Of a stretch of 45,675 bases of DNA, positions 24,466 to 31,835 are shown piece by piece. This stretch comes from Kribbella albertanoniae (lineage in GTDB: Bacteria > Actinomycetota > Actinomycetes > Propionibacteriales > Kribbellaceae), in NCBI RefSeq assembly GCF_004348455.1, contig NZ_SMKA01000036.1, forward strand, positions 1-45,675. Reading direction: 5' to 3'. Under the pieces are notes generated by a model, which did no database searches, had not been told where the DNA came from, and saw nothing but the letters and a program-made list of their open reading frames with translations. Position 1 is the stretch's first letter. Every line of letters begins with the position of its first letter. The translations under genes and the position numbers were made by a program.

Positions 24466-25290
24466 ATGCCTGAAGGCCACACTCTGCACCGGCTGGCGAA
24501 CGACGTCTGGGATGCGTTCGGCGGCCGGCCGGTCCGGGCGACCAGTCCGCAGGGCCGGTTCGCCGACGGCGCCGCACGGCTCGACGGGCAGGTGCTGCGG
24601 CACACGGAGGCTCACGGTAAGCACTTCCTCGCCGACTTCGACGGGGCCGGCTGGCTGCACATCCACCTCGGTCTGATCGGCAAGGTCGACTTCGGTACGG
24701 CGCCGGTGCCCGAACCGGTCGGACAGGTGCGCCTGCGGCTTCAGAACGAGACGTCGTACGCCGATCTGCGCGGTGCGACCGTTTGTGAGCTGCTGACCGA
24801 TGGCGAACGCGAGGTGCTGATCGGACGGCTCGGTCCGGACCCACTGCGCGACGACGCCGACCCGGAGCTCGCCTGGAAGCGGATCCATCGCAGCAAGCAG
24901 CCGATCGGACAGTTGCTGATGGACCAGGAGGTGCTGAGTGGCGTCGGCAACGTCTACCGCGCGGAGGTGCTGTTCCGCGCCAAGTTGCATCCGCTGACGC
25001 GCGGCCAGGTGGTGAAGAAGCGTGAGTGGCAAGGCATGTGGGACGACCTGCTCGAGCTGATGAAGTACGGCGTCGAGACCGGCCGCATCGACACAGTTGC
25101 CGACGACCACACTCCCGAGGCGATGGGCCGCGACCCACGCCAGGACGACCATGGCGGCGAGGTCTACGTCTACCGTCGGCAGGGTCAGCGCTGCCATGTC
25201 TGCGACTCGGTGATCCGCACCGAGATCCTGGCCCAGCGCAACCTTTTCTGGTGCCCGAAGTGCCAACGCACCGGACTCACCCGCAGATAA
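24466..25290 (+). CDS. Fpg/Nei-family DNA glycosylase (Nei2-like)
   Basis: 274 aa base-excision-repair enzyme. Begins MPEGHTLHRLA: the N-terminal Pro2-Glu3 is the catalytic pair of the family (MutM has MPELPE; PEGHT marks the Nei branch). H2TH region QPIGQLLMDQEVLSGVGNVYRAEVLF, then a C-terminal Zn finger CHVC ... CPKC close to residues 243-262 with the motif GQRCHVCDSVIRTEIL. AAGAGGA lies four bases before ATG 24466. In-frame extension to 24340 rejected since Pro2 must be exposed. The 180 bp before it contain nothing I can support. Confidence 0.93.
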   Translation: MPEGHTLHRLANDVWDAFGGRPVRATSPQGRFADGAARLDGQVLRHTEAHGKHFLADFDGAGWLHIHLGLIGKVDFGTAPVPEPVGQVRLRLQNETSYADLRGATVCELLTDGEREVLIGRLGPDPLRDDADPELAWKRIHRSKQPIGQLLMDQEVLSGVGNVYRAEVLFRAKLHPLTRGQVVKKREWQGMWDDLLELMKYGVETGRIDTVADDHTPEAMGRDPRQDDHGGEVYVYRRQGQRCHVCDSVIRTEILAQRNLFWCPKCQRTGLTRR

Positions 25291-25352
25291 TCTGAACAGT
25301 TATCAAGCTTTTTGATGCGCGGACCAAGGAGTGCCGTTATCTTCTTCACACC

Positions 25353-26447
25353 ATGATCAGGAGTCGCAGTCGCGCTCTAGTACGACGAGTCGGCCGCCTG
25401 GTCGTCGCGCTGATCAGACGCGCCCGTCGATTGCACCCGCTGGCGGCTGTCGCGTTGCTGTCGCTGACCTTGCTGATCGCTGCGGGCAGTGCGGCCTGGC
25501 CCACGTATGTTCCGCTCTCCGGGGTCGTCATTCCGTTGTTGCTGGGTGGGTTGATCCTGGGCTTCCGGCAACTGGTGGTCCTGACCCTGCTGACGATGGC
25601 GATCGCGTCGTTCGTACTGGTCTCCCGGGAGGTGCCGACTCCGACGACCGGCTTCGCGCTGGTGCTCGGGGCGATCGGTTGGATCGTCATCGCGGGTGCG
25701 AAGGTCCGCAACCAGCTCGGTGTGCCGGGTACCCGTGGTGAGTCGATGTTGATGGAGTTGCGCGACACGCTCACTGCTCAGGGCGAGCTGCCGCCGCTGC
25801 CGAGTGGCTGGCGGGCTGAGGTCGCGATCCGCTCGGCCGGCAGATCGAAGTTCTCCGGGGACTTCGTGGTGTCGACCGAACGCGACAACGTGCTCGAGGT
25901 TGCACTGGTCGATGTCTCGGGCAAGGGAGTCGATGCGGGGACGCGGGCGCTGTTGCTGTCCGGTGCCTTCGGCGGACTGCTCGGCGTCGTACCGGTCGAG
26001 GACTTCCTGCCGGCCGCCAACCGCTATCTGCGGCGGCAGAACTGGGAGGACGACTTCGCGACTGTCGTCCATGTCGCGGTTCAGCTGGGCACAGGAGCCT
26101 TCTGCGTCCGGACCGCCGGGCATCCGCCGGCGATCCAGTTCGACGCGTGGTCCGGGCGATGGGGGACCCGCGATGCGGACGGGCCGCTGCTCGGGCTGAT
26201 GGAAGCACCGGAGTTCGCACCGAACCACGGCGTGCTGAAGCCGGGCGACGCGCTGTTCCTGTACAGCGACGGCATGGTCGAGACGCCGCGGCGCGATATC
26301 GGGCGCGGTACCGACCGGCTCGCCGGACACGCGGAACGCCTGGTGGCACAGGGATTCCAGGGCGGTGCGGCCGAGCTGGTCGCTGCGGCCGGGGGACCGG
26401 GAGACGACTCGGCGATCGTGATCATCCACCGGCTCGAACATTCCTGA
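25353..26447 (+). CDS. Membrane-anchored SpoIIE/PP2C-type serine phosphatase
   Basis: 364 aa. Four membrane helices between about 31 and 115, then a PP2C/SpoIIE domain from about 150 to the end: metal ligands Asp170 in FSGDFVV and Asp187 in LVDVSGKGVDAG, TAGHPPAI, then FLYSDGMVE and a C-terminal GDDSAIVII. In actinobacteria such phosphatases dephosphorylate anti-sigma-factor antagonists. No HAMP, GAF or PAS sensor is present, so any signal would come through the membrane part. ATG 25353. Solitary; no anti-sigma or antagonist gene is adjacent. Confidence 0.9.
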   Translation: MIRSRSRALVRRVGRLVVALIRRARRLHPLAAVALLSLTLLIAAGSAAWPTYVPLSGVVIPLLLGGLILGFRQLVVLTLLTMAIASFVLVSREVPTPTTGFALVLGAIGWIVIAGAKVRNQLGVPGTRGESMLMELRDTLTAQGELPPLPSGWRAEVAIRSAGRSKFSGDFVVSTERDNVLEVALVDVSGKGVDAGTRALLLSGAFGGLLGVVPVEDFLPAANRYLRRQNWEDDFATVVHVAVQLGTGAFCVRTAGHPPAIQFDAWSGRWGTRDADGPLLGLMEAPEFAPNHGVLKPGDALFLYSDGMVETPRRDIGRGTDRLAGHAERLVAQGFQGGAAELVAAAGGPGDDSAIVIIHRLEHS

Positions 26448-26477
26448 GCGGCTGATGGCGTAGCCTGCTTCGTCGTG

Positions 26478-26909
26478 ATGGATGCTGCTGATCGGAGTGC
26501 GCCGGACGTCTCGTTCGACGGGCTGGTCGCGTCGATGCCGGACGAGCTGCGCGCGGTCTTCCCGCCGACCAAGTGGCAGCTCGAGAAGCTGTGGGCGCTC
26601 GATCTCAAGGTCGAGCCGATCGAGGTCGCGGACCTGGTCTGGATGTTCGAGCTGCCGTTGTGGCAGCTCGACGGCGAACGCTTCAAGGTCACGCCGCACC
26701 AGGTCGCCGAAACGCCGATGAACTACCGCCCGCACTACCAGCGGGTGATGGACGCCGACCTGGACTTCCCGATCAACCTGGTCGCGTACCGCGGCCGGCT
26801 GGTCGTGCTGGACGGCGTGCACCGGTTGCTGAAGGCACACTTCCTGCGCCGCCGCTGGATCGAGGGAACGATCGCGACGGCCACGCAGTTACAGTCGTGT
26901 GCACCGTGA
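26478..26909 (+). CDS. Small ParB/sulfiredoxin-like domain protein
   Basis: 143 aa (a GTG one codon upstream is an alternative start). The last half reads VMDADLDFPINLVAYRGRLVVLDGVHRLLKAHFLRRRWIEGTI; the pattern hxxxxGxhxhxDGxHRLxA is that of the ParB/Srx (GhxxxxDGxHRxxA) fold, which binds nucleotides in both families. The N-terminal half is unrecognised (PTKWQLEKLWALDL ... WMFELPLWQL). It lacks the DNA-binding domain of chromosomal ParB. Function unknown. 30 bp after the phosphatase gene, possibly co-transcribed. Confidence 0.65.
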   Translation: MDAADRSAPDVSFDGLVASMPDELRAVFPPTKWQLEKLWALDLKVEPIEVADLVWMFELPLWQLDGERFKVTPHQVAETPMNYRPHYQRVMDADLDFPINLVAYRGRLVVLDGVHRLLKAHFLRRRWIEGTIATATQLQSCAP

Positions 26910-26938
26910 CATCGCGCTGTGATTGTGGATGTTGATAC

Positions 26939-26959
26939 GTCACCATTAAGATGGGTGAC
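26939..26959. promoter_or_regulatory. Imperfect inverted repeat over the start of the deazaflavin nitroreductase gene
   Basis: GTCACCAT-taag-ATGGGTGAC, 8-bp arms with one extra G on the right. It covers the ATG at 26951. May be an operator or an RNA hairpin sequestering the start. No ribosome binding site is visible upstream. Weak evidence. Confidence 0.25.
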
Positions 26960-27397
26960 ATGACCACCAACGACGAATACGCCCCGAGTACCTCCGACTG
27001 GGTCCGCGAGCAGGTGGACAAGGTCACCGAGGCCGGCACCACCGAAGCCGTCGACATCATGGGCCTGAAGGTCGTGCTGCTGACGATGCGCGGCGCCAAG
27101 TCCGGCAAGCTCCGCAAGGTCCCGGTGATGCGGGTCGAGCGGGACGGTGTGTACGTCGCGGTCGCGTCGCTCGGCGGCGCCCCGAAGAACCCCGTCTGGT
27201 ACTACAACCTGAAGTCCGACCCGAACGTCACCCTGCAGGACGGCGAGGTCACCAAGCAGTACGTCGCCCGCGAGATCGACGGCGCCGAGTACGACGAGTG
27301 GTGGCCGATCGCGGTCGCCGCCTACCCGCCGTACGAGGAGTACAAGGCCAAGACCACCCGGAAGATGCCGTTCTTCGTGCTCGAGCCGGTCGAGTAG
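26951..27397 (+). CDS. Deazaflavin (F420)-dependent nitroreductase family protein
   Basis: 148 aa DDN-like split beta-barrel. Signature: VVLLTMRGAKSGKLRKVPVMRVERDGVYVAVASLGGAPKNPVWYYNLKSDPNVTLQDG, as in M. tuberculosis Ddn and paralogues, which reduce quinones and nitro compounds with F420H2. Ends EYKAKTTRKMPFFVLEPVE, the usual C-terminus. Start is either ATG 26951 or the ATG at 26960; neither has a clear ribosome binding site. Implies that the organism makes F420. Followed by a strong hairpin, so probably monocistronic. Confidence 0.92.
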   Translation: MGDMTTNDEYAPSTSDWVREQVDKVTEAGTTEAVDIMGLKVVLLTMRGAKSGKLRKVPVMRVERDGVYVAVASLGGAPKNPVWYYNLKSDPNVTLQDGEVTKQYVAREIDGAEYDEWWPIAVAAYPPYEEYKAKTTRKMPFFVLEPVE

Positions 27398-27405
27398 TTC
27401 CCTGC

Positions 27406-27435
27406 GTGCGCACACCCGATCCGGCGTGTGCGCAC
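27406..27435 (+). terminator. Hairpin after the nitroreductase gene
   Basis: GTGCGCACAC-(10 nt)-GTGTGCGCAC, perfect 10-bp arms beginning nine bases after the stop codon. No T-run. Stem stability and position favour a terminator. Confidence 0.6.
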
Positions 27436-27440
27436 AGCCG

Positions 27441-27518
27441 GTGACAAGGTCAGGACCTGCACTATGAGACGCTGGCGGCAGTCTGGTTGTGTCGACCAGA
27501 CCCGGCGCGTTGCGCCGT
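27441..27518 (+). promoter_or_regulatory. Promoter and 5' leader of the phosphatidylcholine synthase gene
   Basis: GTGACA (27441-27446) and TATGAG (27463-27468) with a 16-bp spacer form a reasonable housekeeping promoter, with transcription expected near 27475. The leader then has two hairpins: GTCTGGT-tgtgtcg-ACCAGAC (27481-27501, perfect 7-bp arms) and CGGCGC-gtt-GCGCCG followed by TTTG (about 27503-27518). They could be an operator, or an attenuator-like leader structure. Inference from sequence only. Confidence 0.4.
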
Positions 27519-27555
27519 TTGAGTTCTGGGAGTTGTCCTGACCACACACGACGCG

Positions 27556-28284
27556 GTGCAGGAGCCGTTCGTCGCGTCGACGCGGTTGCGTCTGGCCGGA
27601 TTGGCGCTGCACGCCTATACCGCGAGCGGTACCGTGCTCGCGCTGCTGATCGTCATCGCCGCCATCGACGGCGACGCCGTCCGGGCCCTCTGGCTGGGGC
27701 TGGCCGCCCTGGTCATCGACGGGACCGACGGCATGCTCGCGCGCCGGTTGCGGGTCAAGGAGACGATCCCGTGGTTCGACGGGGCGATGCTCGACAACAT
27801 CGTCGACTACCTGACCTACGCGTTCGCGCCGATCGTGCTGCTGTGGTCCGGCAACTATCTGCCATCGGGTGGCTGGGGTGCGGTGCTCGCCGCGCTGCCG
27901 CTGCTCGCCTCGAGCTACCAGTTCTGCCGCACCGACGCGAAGACCGACGACCACTTCTTCCTCGGCTTCCCCAGTTACTGGAACGTGGTCGCCTTCTACG
28001 TGGTGGTCCTCGGCCTCAGCCCGACCACCACCGGCCTGATCCTGGTGATCTGCTCGATCCTGGTCTTCGTCCCGGTCAAGTACGTCTACCCGTCGCGGAC
28101 CAAGGTGTTCCGGTCGCTGAACCTGCTGACGACCGCGATCTGGATGGCGTCGTACGCCGTACTCCTGGCCCAGATGCCGAACCCGAACGCGATCGTGGTC
28201 GGGATCTCGCTCGCCTACCTGCTGTACTACGGGGCGCTCAGTCTGTATCTGACGTTCTGGGTGCCGCGCCGCAAGGTCGCCTGA
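27556..28284 (+). CDS. pcs: Phosphatidylcholine synthase (CDP-alcohol phosphatidyltransferase)
   Basis: 242 aa integral membrane enzyme with about eight helices. The CDP-alcohol phosphotransferase motif is D55-G-T-D58-G-M-L-A-R63 ... G76-A-M-L-D80-N-I-V-D84, with the 12-residue spacing and LRVKE and LDNIVDYLTY typical of bacterial Pcs, and DHFFLGFPSYWNVVAFY later. Pcs makes phosphatidylcholine directly from CDP-diacylglycerol and choline. Annotated from GTG 27556; a CTG at 27538 has the better spaced GGGAG and would add six residues. A DMT-type permease starts one base after its stop, so they form an operon. Headgroup choline is inferred from motif similarity. Confidence 0.85.
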   Translation: MQEPFVASTRLRLAGLALHAYTASGTVLALLIVIAAIDGDAVRALWLGLAALVIDGTDGMLARRLRVKETIPWFDGAMLDNIVDYLTYAFAPIVLLWSGNYLPSGGWGAVLAALPLLASSYQFCRTDAKTDDHFFLGFPSYWNVVAFYVVVLGLSPTTTGLILVICSILVFVPVKYVYPSRTKVFRSLNLLTTAIWMASYAVLLAQMPNPNAIVVGISLAYLLYYGALSLYLTFWVPRRKVA

Positions 28285-28285
28285 C

Positions 28286-29125
28286 TTGACCCTCGTACTC
28301 GGTCTCGGTTCGGCGCTGGCTGCCGCTGTCCTGTTCGGTATCGCGTCGATCCTGCAGGCGGTCGGCTCCCGCAAGGTGCCGACGGAGTCCGAGTTCGATC
28401 CGCGGCGCTTCGTCGGCTTCGTCGTCGCGCTGCTCCGGCAGCCCACTTTCCTGGGTGCGCTCGCGCTCCAACTGGCCGGCTTCGGCCTGCACTTCGTCGC
28501 GCTCCGGCTGCTCCCGCTCTACCTGGCTCAGGCCGGGATTGCGGTCAGCCTGGTCGTCACCGCGTTGCTCGCCACGCGGCTGATGTCCGACCAGTTGAGC
28601 ATCGTCGAGTGGTCCGCGGTGATTGCCGTCGTGGTCGGTCTCGGTCTGCTCGCGGTGTCCGCCGGTGATGCGGGTCCGAACGTTCAGCATCACGGCCTGA
28701 CCATCGGTGTCGTCGCCGGCCTGATTGTGGTTGCCGTGCTTGGTGCTCTGGCCAGCCGCTCCCAGCACGGGATCTCGACGGCTTTGCTGGGCATGCTTTC
28801 GGGACTTGGGTACGCCGGTGTCGCGATCTCGGCTCGCCTGTTGCAGGACGGTTCGATCGGCGAACTCCTTCGCAGCCCCACGGCGTACACGCTTCCTTTG
28901 AGTGGTGCACTGGCCTTCATCCTCTACTCGCTCGCCCTCCAACGCGGCTCGGTCACGCTCGCCACCACCCCGATGATCGCGTTGCAGACCATCACGCCGG
29001 CCGTCGTGGGCGTCGTCGTACTGTCCGATGCTGTTCGGGCCGGCTGGTGGCCGCTGGCCATCGTCGGGTTCCTCCTGTCGGCTGCCGGCTCGGTGGTTCT
29101 GGTGCGGTTCGAATCCGTGAAGTAG
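28286..29125 (+). CDS. DMT/EamA-type membrane permease
   Basis: 279 aa with nine to ten hydrophobic helices in two repeats (ALRLLPLYLAQAGIAVSLVVTALLA in the first, ALQRGSVTLATTPMIALQTITPAVVGVVVL in the second), the drug/metabolite-transporter plan. Substrate unknown. TTG start at 28286, one base after the Pcs stop codon, with AAGG 8-12 bases upstream, so translation is likely coupled. Being co-transcribed with Pcs it might move a lipid or a headgroup precursor, but this is inference. Confidence 0.8.
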   Translation: MTLVLGLGSALAAAVLFGIASILQAVGSRKVPTESEFDPRRFVGFVVALLRQPTFLGALALQLAGFGLHFVALRLLPLYLAQAGIAVSLVVTALLATRLMSDQLSIVEWSAVIAVVVGLGLLAVSAGDAGPNVQHHGLTIGVVAGLIVVAVLGALASRSQHGISTALLGMLSGLGYAGVAISARLLQDGSIGELLRSPTAYTLPLSGALAFILYSLALQRGSVTLATTPMIALQTITPAVVGVVVLSDAVRAGWWPLAIVGFLLSAAGSVVLVRFESVK

Positions 29126-29128
29126 TCC

Positions 29129-29149
29129 TGTGACCGGGGTCACATTTTT
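29129..29149. promoter_or_regulatory. CRP/GlxR-like palindrome, also a possible terminator
   Basis: TGTGACCGGGGTCACA (29129-29144) is a perfect palindrome matching the CRP-family consensus TGTGA-N6-TCACA at all ten defined positions. It is followed by TTTTT (29145-29149), so it would also fold as a short stem plus U-tract ending the Pcs-DMT transcript. It lies 76 bp before the next gene. The two readings cannot be told apart by eye. Confidence 0.5.
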
Positions 29150-29220
29150 GTGGTGTCGTGTTCTGAGGACCCCGGTCGACGCTGTGATGTCAGCAGCAAA
29201 CATCTGAAGGAGAAATTCGC

Positions 29221-29793
29221 ATGCGCACTCTGATCACCACCGCGTTCGTTTCGCTCGACGGCGTCATCGAGGCACCGGGCGGGGAGCCGGGCTACCGGAA
29301 CTCCGGCTGGACGTTCAAGGACATCGCGATGGACGAAGCGGCGTACGAGCTGAAAGGGCAGGAGCAGGACGAGGCTGCCGCGATGCTCATCGGGCGGGTC
29401 AGCTACGACGCGTTCGCGCCCGTCTGGCCGACGATCACCGAGTTCCCGAAGTACAACGCGATGCCGAAGTACGTCGTCTCGACGACCCTGAAGGAGTCCG
29501 ACCTGGTCACCAACTGGGGCGAGATCACGATCCTGCGGTCGCTCGACGACGTCGCCGCGCTGAAGGAGACCGAGGGCGGCCCGATCAGCATCCACGGCAG
29601 CGCCACCCTGAACCGCAACCTGGCCGACGCCGGTCTGATCGACCGCTACAGCCTGCTCGTCTTCCCGGTCCTGCTCGGCGCCGGCAAGCGCCTGTTCAGC
29701 GACAGCGACAAGGACAAGCAGAGCCTTCAGTTGGTCGACAACGCGTCGTACTCGAACGGCATCCAGAAGCTCGTGTACGACGTCGTCCGCTGA
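29221..29793 (+). CDS. RibD C-terminal/dihydrofolate-reductase-like protein
   Basis: 190 aa. Typical of the standalone RibD-C family: TTAFVSLDGVIEAPGG at the start, MLIGRVSYDAFAPVWP, then GGPISIHGSATLNRNLADAGLIDRYSLLVFPVLLGAGKRLF. NADPH-dependent reductase fold; substrates of the standalone members are mostly unknown. AAGGAG seven bases before ATG 29221. Convergent with the RecF-like ATPase gene, ends 22 bp apart. Confidence 0.9.
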   Translation: MRTLITTAFVSLDGVIEAPGGEPGYRNSGWTFKDIAMDEAAYELKGQEQDEAAAMLIGRVSYDAFAPVWPTITEFPKYNAMPKYVVSTTLKESDLVTNWGEITILRSLDDVAALKETEGGPISIHGSATLNRNLADAGLIDRYSLLVFPVLLGAGKRLFSDSDKDKQSLQLVDNASYSNGIQKLVYDVVR

Positions 29794-29814
29794 GCCCTTG
29801 CCCGTGGGAGTGGC

Positions 29815-30966
29815 CTAGCGTGATGGCCACTTCCAGGGCGGCTCGTCGAGCGGTCCCTGCCCGGCGATCGTCGTGGCACCGCGGTCCTTGACCAGCTCGA
29901 TCGTGTGCAGGTCGTCGGCCAGCGCCTGGAGCGATGCGGTGAACGGTCTGGAGTGGGACACCACGATCACCTGGGTCTCCTTCGCCGCCGTGACCACGAG
30001 ATTCGCCAGCGCCGGCAGGAGATCCGGATGCAGACTCGTCTCCGGCTCGTTCAGCACCAGCAGCTCAGGTGGTCGCGGCGTCAGCAATGCCGCTACCCAC
30101 AGCAGGTACCGCAGGGTCCCGTCCGAGAGCTCAGCTCCGGACAACGGCCTGAGCAGTCCGTACTGCCGGAACGCGAGCTCGAACCGCCCCGCGCTCTCCT
30201 GGATCTCGACACTGCTCCCCGGAAACGCCTGATCGACAGCCTCGGCCATCGCCGCCGCCGACCCGATCTCCTGGATCGTTTGCAACGCGGCAGCCAGGTC
30301 GGCCCCTTCCGGCCCGAGCACCGGCGTCCGCGTCCCGACCTGCGCTTGCCGCGCCGGGGCGTCCGCATCCGTCCGCAGATGGTCGTAGAACCGCCACGAT
30401 CTCATCCGCTCCCTGACCTGCAACAACTCCGGCGCCCGCTGCGGATCCGCGAACTGGCTCAGCATGCTGTCGAACGTCTGCAGATCGGGCCCGCCACGCT
30501 CCCACCCGCCGCTCTCGGCCCGGATCCGCACCTGGCTGTTGACCCGCTCCACCAGCAACGACGCGGGCCGCAGAAAAGGCCCGGCCCACAACGACTCCCG
30601 CTTGATCTCCGGATCTTTTGAGAACATCGAGGCGACCGGCAGCGGCAACCCGAGATCCATCAGATACCCGTAGTCGTCCGCCGCGAACCCCATCCGCAAC
30701 GTCACCGGCCCGCGCCGCGCCGTCCCCTGCACCGGCCGATCCTTCCGCACGAACTCCGGCCCGGCCCACAACGTCGACCCCAGCCCACCCTCCTTGGCGA
30801 GCGCCGCCACCGCTCCGTTCCGCGAGGCATCCGCGAGCAACCGCAAAGCGCGGTACAAACTCGATTTTCCGGTCCCGTTGGCCCCCGTCACGACGTTCAA
30901 TTCCCGCAATGGCATCACCAGCCGCCGCAACGACCGATAGTTCTCCACCGCCAACGTCCGCAACAT
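29815..30966 (-). CDS. RecF/ABC-type AAA ATPase, standalone
   Basis: 383 aa. Starts MLRTLAVENYRSLRRL, Walker A GANGTGKS at 28-35, then a middle region without a coiled coil, an ABC-like signature LSDGTLRYLLWVAALL, Walker B LLVLNEPETSLHP with Asn at the position where Asp is more usual, and the D/H-loop region VIVVSHSRPF. This is the AAA_21/RecF-like group found in defence systems and in housekeeping loci. No nuclease or TOPRIM domain follows, and no partner gene is adjacent. ATG 30966 preferred over 31071, which would consume the divergent promoter. Not assignable to a named system. Confidence 0.85.
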   Translation of the reverse strand: MLRTLAVENYRSLRRLVMPLRELNVVTGANGTGKSSLYRALRLLADASRNGAVAALAKEGGLGSTLWAGPEFVRKDRPVQGTARRGPVTLRMGFAADDYGYLMDLGLPLPVASMFSKDPEIKRESLWAGPFLRPASLLVERVNSQVRIRAESGGWERGGPDLQTFDSMLSQFADPQRAPELLQVRERMRSWRFYDHLRTDADAPARQAQVGTRTPVLGPEGADLAAALQTIQEIGSAAAMAEAVDQAFPGSSVEIQESAGRFELAFRQYGLLRPLSGAELSDGTLRYLLWVAALLTPRPPELLVLNEPETSLHPDLLPALANLVVTAAKETQVIVVSHSRPFTASLQALADDLHTIELVKDRGATTIAGQGPLDEPPWKWPSR

Positions 30967-31007
30967 GCCGCCAACGTACAGACCCCCTCCGACAATGCCG
31001 GCGCCCC

Positions 31008-31052
31008 TGATGTCGAAGTGATCGCCTCGGCTTCGACCTATCGACGACATCA
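31008..31052. promoter_or_regulatory. Nested inverted repeats in the divergent ATPase/RibD promoter region
   Basis: Outer arms TGATGTCG (31008-31015) and CGACATCA (31045-31052) are perfect, inner arms GTCGAAG (31012-31018) and CTTCGAC (31031-31037) also perfect. It covers most of the 107-bp gap between the two divergent genes (starts 30966 and 31074). A shared operator is likely, with no adjacent regulator gene to pair it with. Confidence 0.4.
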
Positions 31053-31073
31053 CCGACAGAGTTGGAGACATCG

Positions 31074-31676
31074 ATGGGCAAGATCACCGCCGGCGGCACC
31101 ATGTCCTTGGACGGCTACATCGCCGGACCGGAGGAAAGCGGCTTCGACCTGCTGTTCCAGTGGTACGGCAATGGCGACGTCGAGTTCCCGTCAGCCAGCC
31201 CCAACGTGCCGCCGGTCCGGATGTCCGCGGCGAGCGCCGAGCTGATCAAGCCGGAATGGGAGAACACCGGCGCGCTGCTCGTCGGACGGCACCTCTACGA
31301 CATGACGAACGCCTGGGGCGGGCGGCACCCGATGGACGTCACCACGGTCGTGCTCACCCATCAGCGTCCCGAGGACCGTCCCGAGGACGACGAGAACTTC
31401 GTCTTCGTCACCGACGGTGGCATCAAGGCAGCGGTGGCGAAGGCACAGCAGCTGGCCGGCGACAAGAACGTCGCCGTCAACGGAGGGCAGATGGCCCGGC
31501 AGTGTCTGGAGGCCGGCCTACTCGACGAGTTCGGCATCGAGCTGGTGCCAGTCCTGCTGGGCAGTGGCAAGCCACTGTTCGCAGAACTCGGCGCCACGCC
31601 GGTCCAGTTCGACGGACCCATCACAGTCGTCGAGGGCACCGGCGTCACCCACCTGCGCTACCGGGTCAAGAAGTAA
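31074..31676 (+). CDS. RibD C-terminal/dihydrofolate-reductase-like protein, second copy
   Basis: 200 aa. KITAGGTMSLDGYIAGP, LLVGRHLYDMTNAWGGRHPMDV, KNVAVNGGQMARQCLEAGLLDEFGIELVPVLLGSGKPLF are the family hallmarks. Same family as the 29221 gene but clearly diverged. GGAG (31064-31067) sits six bases before ATG 31074. Divergent from the ATPase; followed 15 bp after the stop by hairpin repeat copy 1. Confidence 0.9.
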   Translation: MGKITAGGTMSLDGYIAGPEESGFDLLFQWYGNGDVEFPSASPNVPPVRMSAASAELIKPEWENTGALLVGRHLYDMTNAWGGRHPMDVTTVVLTHQRPEDRPEDDENFVFVTDGGIKAAVAKAQQLAGDKNVAVNGGQMARQCLEAGLLDEFGIELVPVLLGSGKPLFAELGATPVQFDGPITVVEGTGVTHLRYRVKK

Positions 31677-31691
31677 GACCGCCTTCCATGT

Positions 31692-31724
31692 GGTCGGCGC
31701 GTGGGGGTGAGCTGCGCGCCGACC
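31692..31724 (+). repeat. GGTCGGCGCG hairpin repeat, copy 1
   Basis: GGTCGGCGCG (31692-31701), TGGGGGTGAGCTG, CGCGCCGACC (31715-31724). Same core as copies 2 and 3, with one arm eroded next to the loop (CTG instead of CCA). Starts 15 bp after the RibD stop, so it probably serves as terminator. The same loop orientation occurs in all three copies. Confidence 0.75.
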
Positions 31725-31731
31725 CCGCGGC

Positions 31732-31751
31732 GAACCCAACTCGACTGGACC
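31732..31751 (+). repeat. Fragment matching the 3' end of the 33378 gene
   Basis: GAACCCAACTCGACTGGACC matches 33716-33736 (same bases with one extra C), which is the end of the frameshifted gene downstream (…EPQLDW…). It lies just after hairpin copy 1 and before the DUF234 ATPase promoter. Looks like a residual 3' end from a duplicate gene. Confidence 0.5.
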
Positions 31752-31766
31752 ACCCAGCAAGGCCAG

Positions 31767-31805
31767 GACACTATCATTCATGTTAGTATCATGAATGATA
31801 GTGTC
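31767..31805. promoter_or_regulatory. 39-bp perfect inverted repeat over the DUF234 ATPase promoter
   Basis: GACACTATCATTCAT (31767-31781) and ATGAATGATAGTGTC (31791-31805) are exact reverse complements over 15 bp with a 9-bp spacer (gttagtatc). AT-rich in a GC-rich neighbourhood. TAGTAT (31784-31789) in the spacer could be the -10 box. The right arm contains the first possible ATG of the ATPase ORF, which argues that the true start is the downstream GTG at 31836. A strong operator or transcript hairpin; no regulator gene adjoins. Confidence 0.7.
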
Positions 31806-31835
31806 ATTGGTGTCAGTTATCGGCAGGTGGTCCAG

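Noticed and set aside
31701..31835. Using the longer DUF234 ATPase frame from 31701
   Set aside because: It begins inside hairpin copy 1 and runs through the 39-bp palindrome; the downstream GTG has a proper ribosome binding site.
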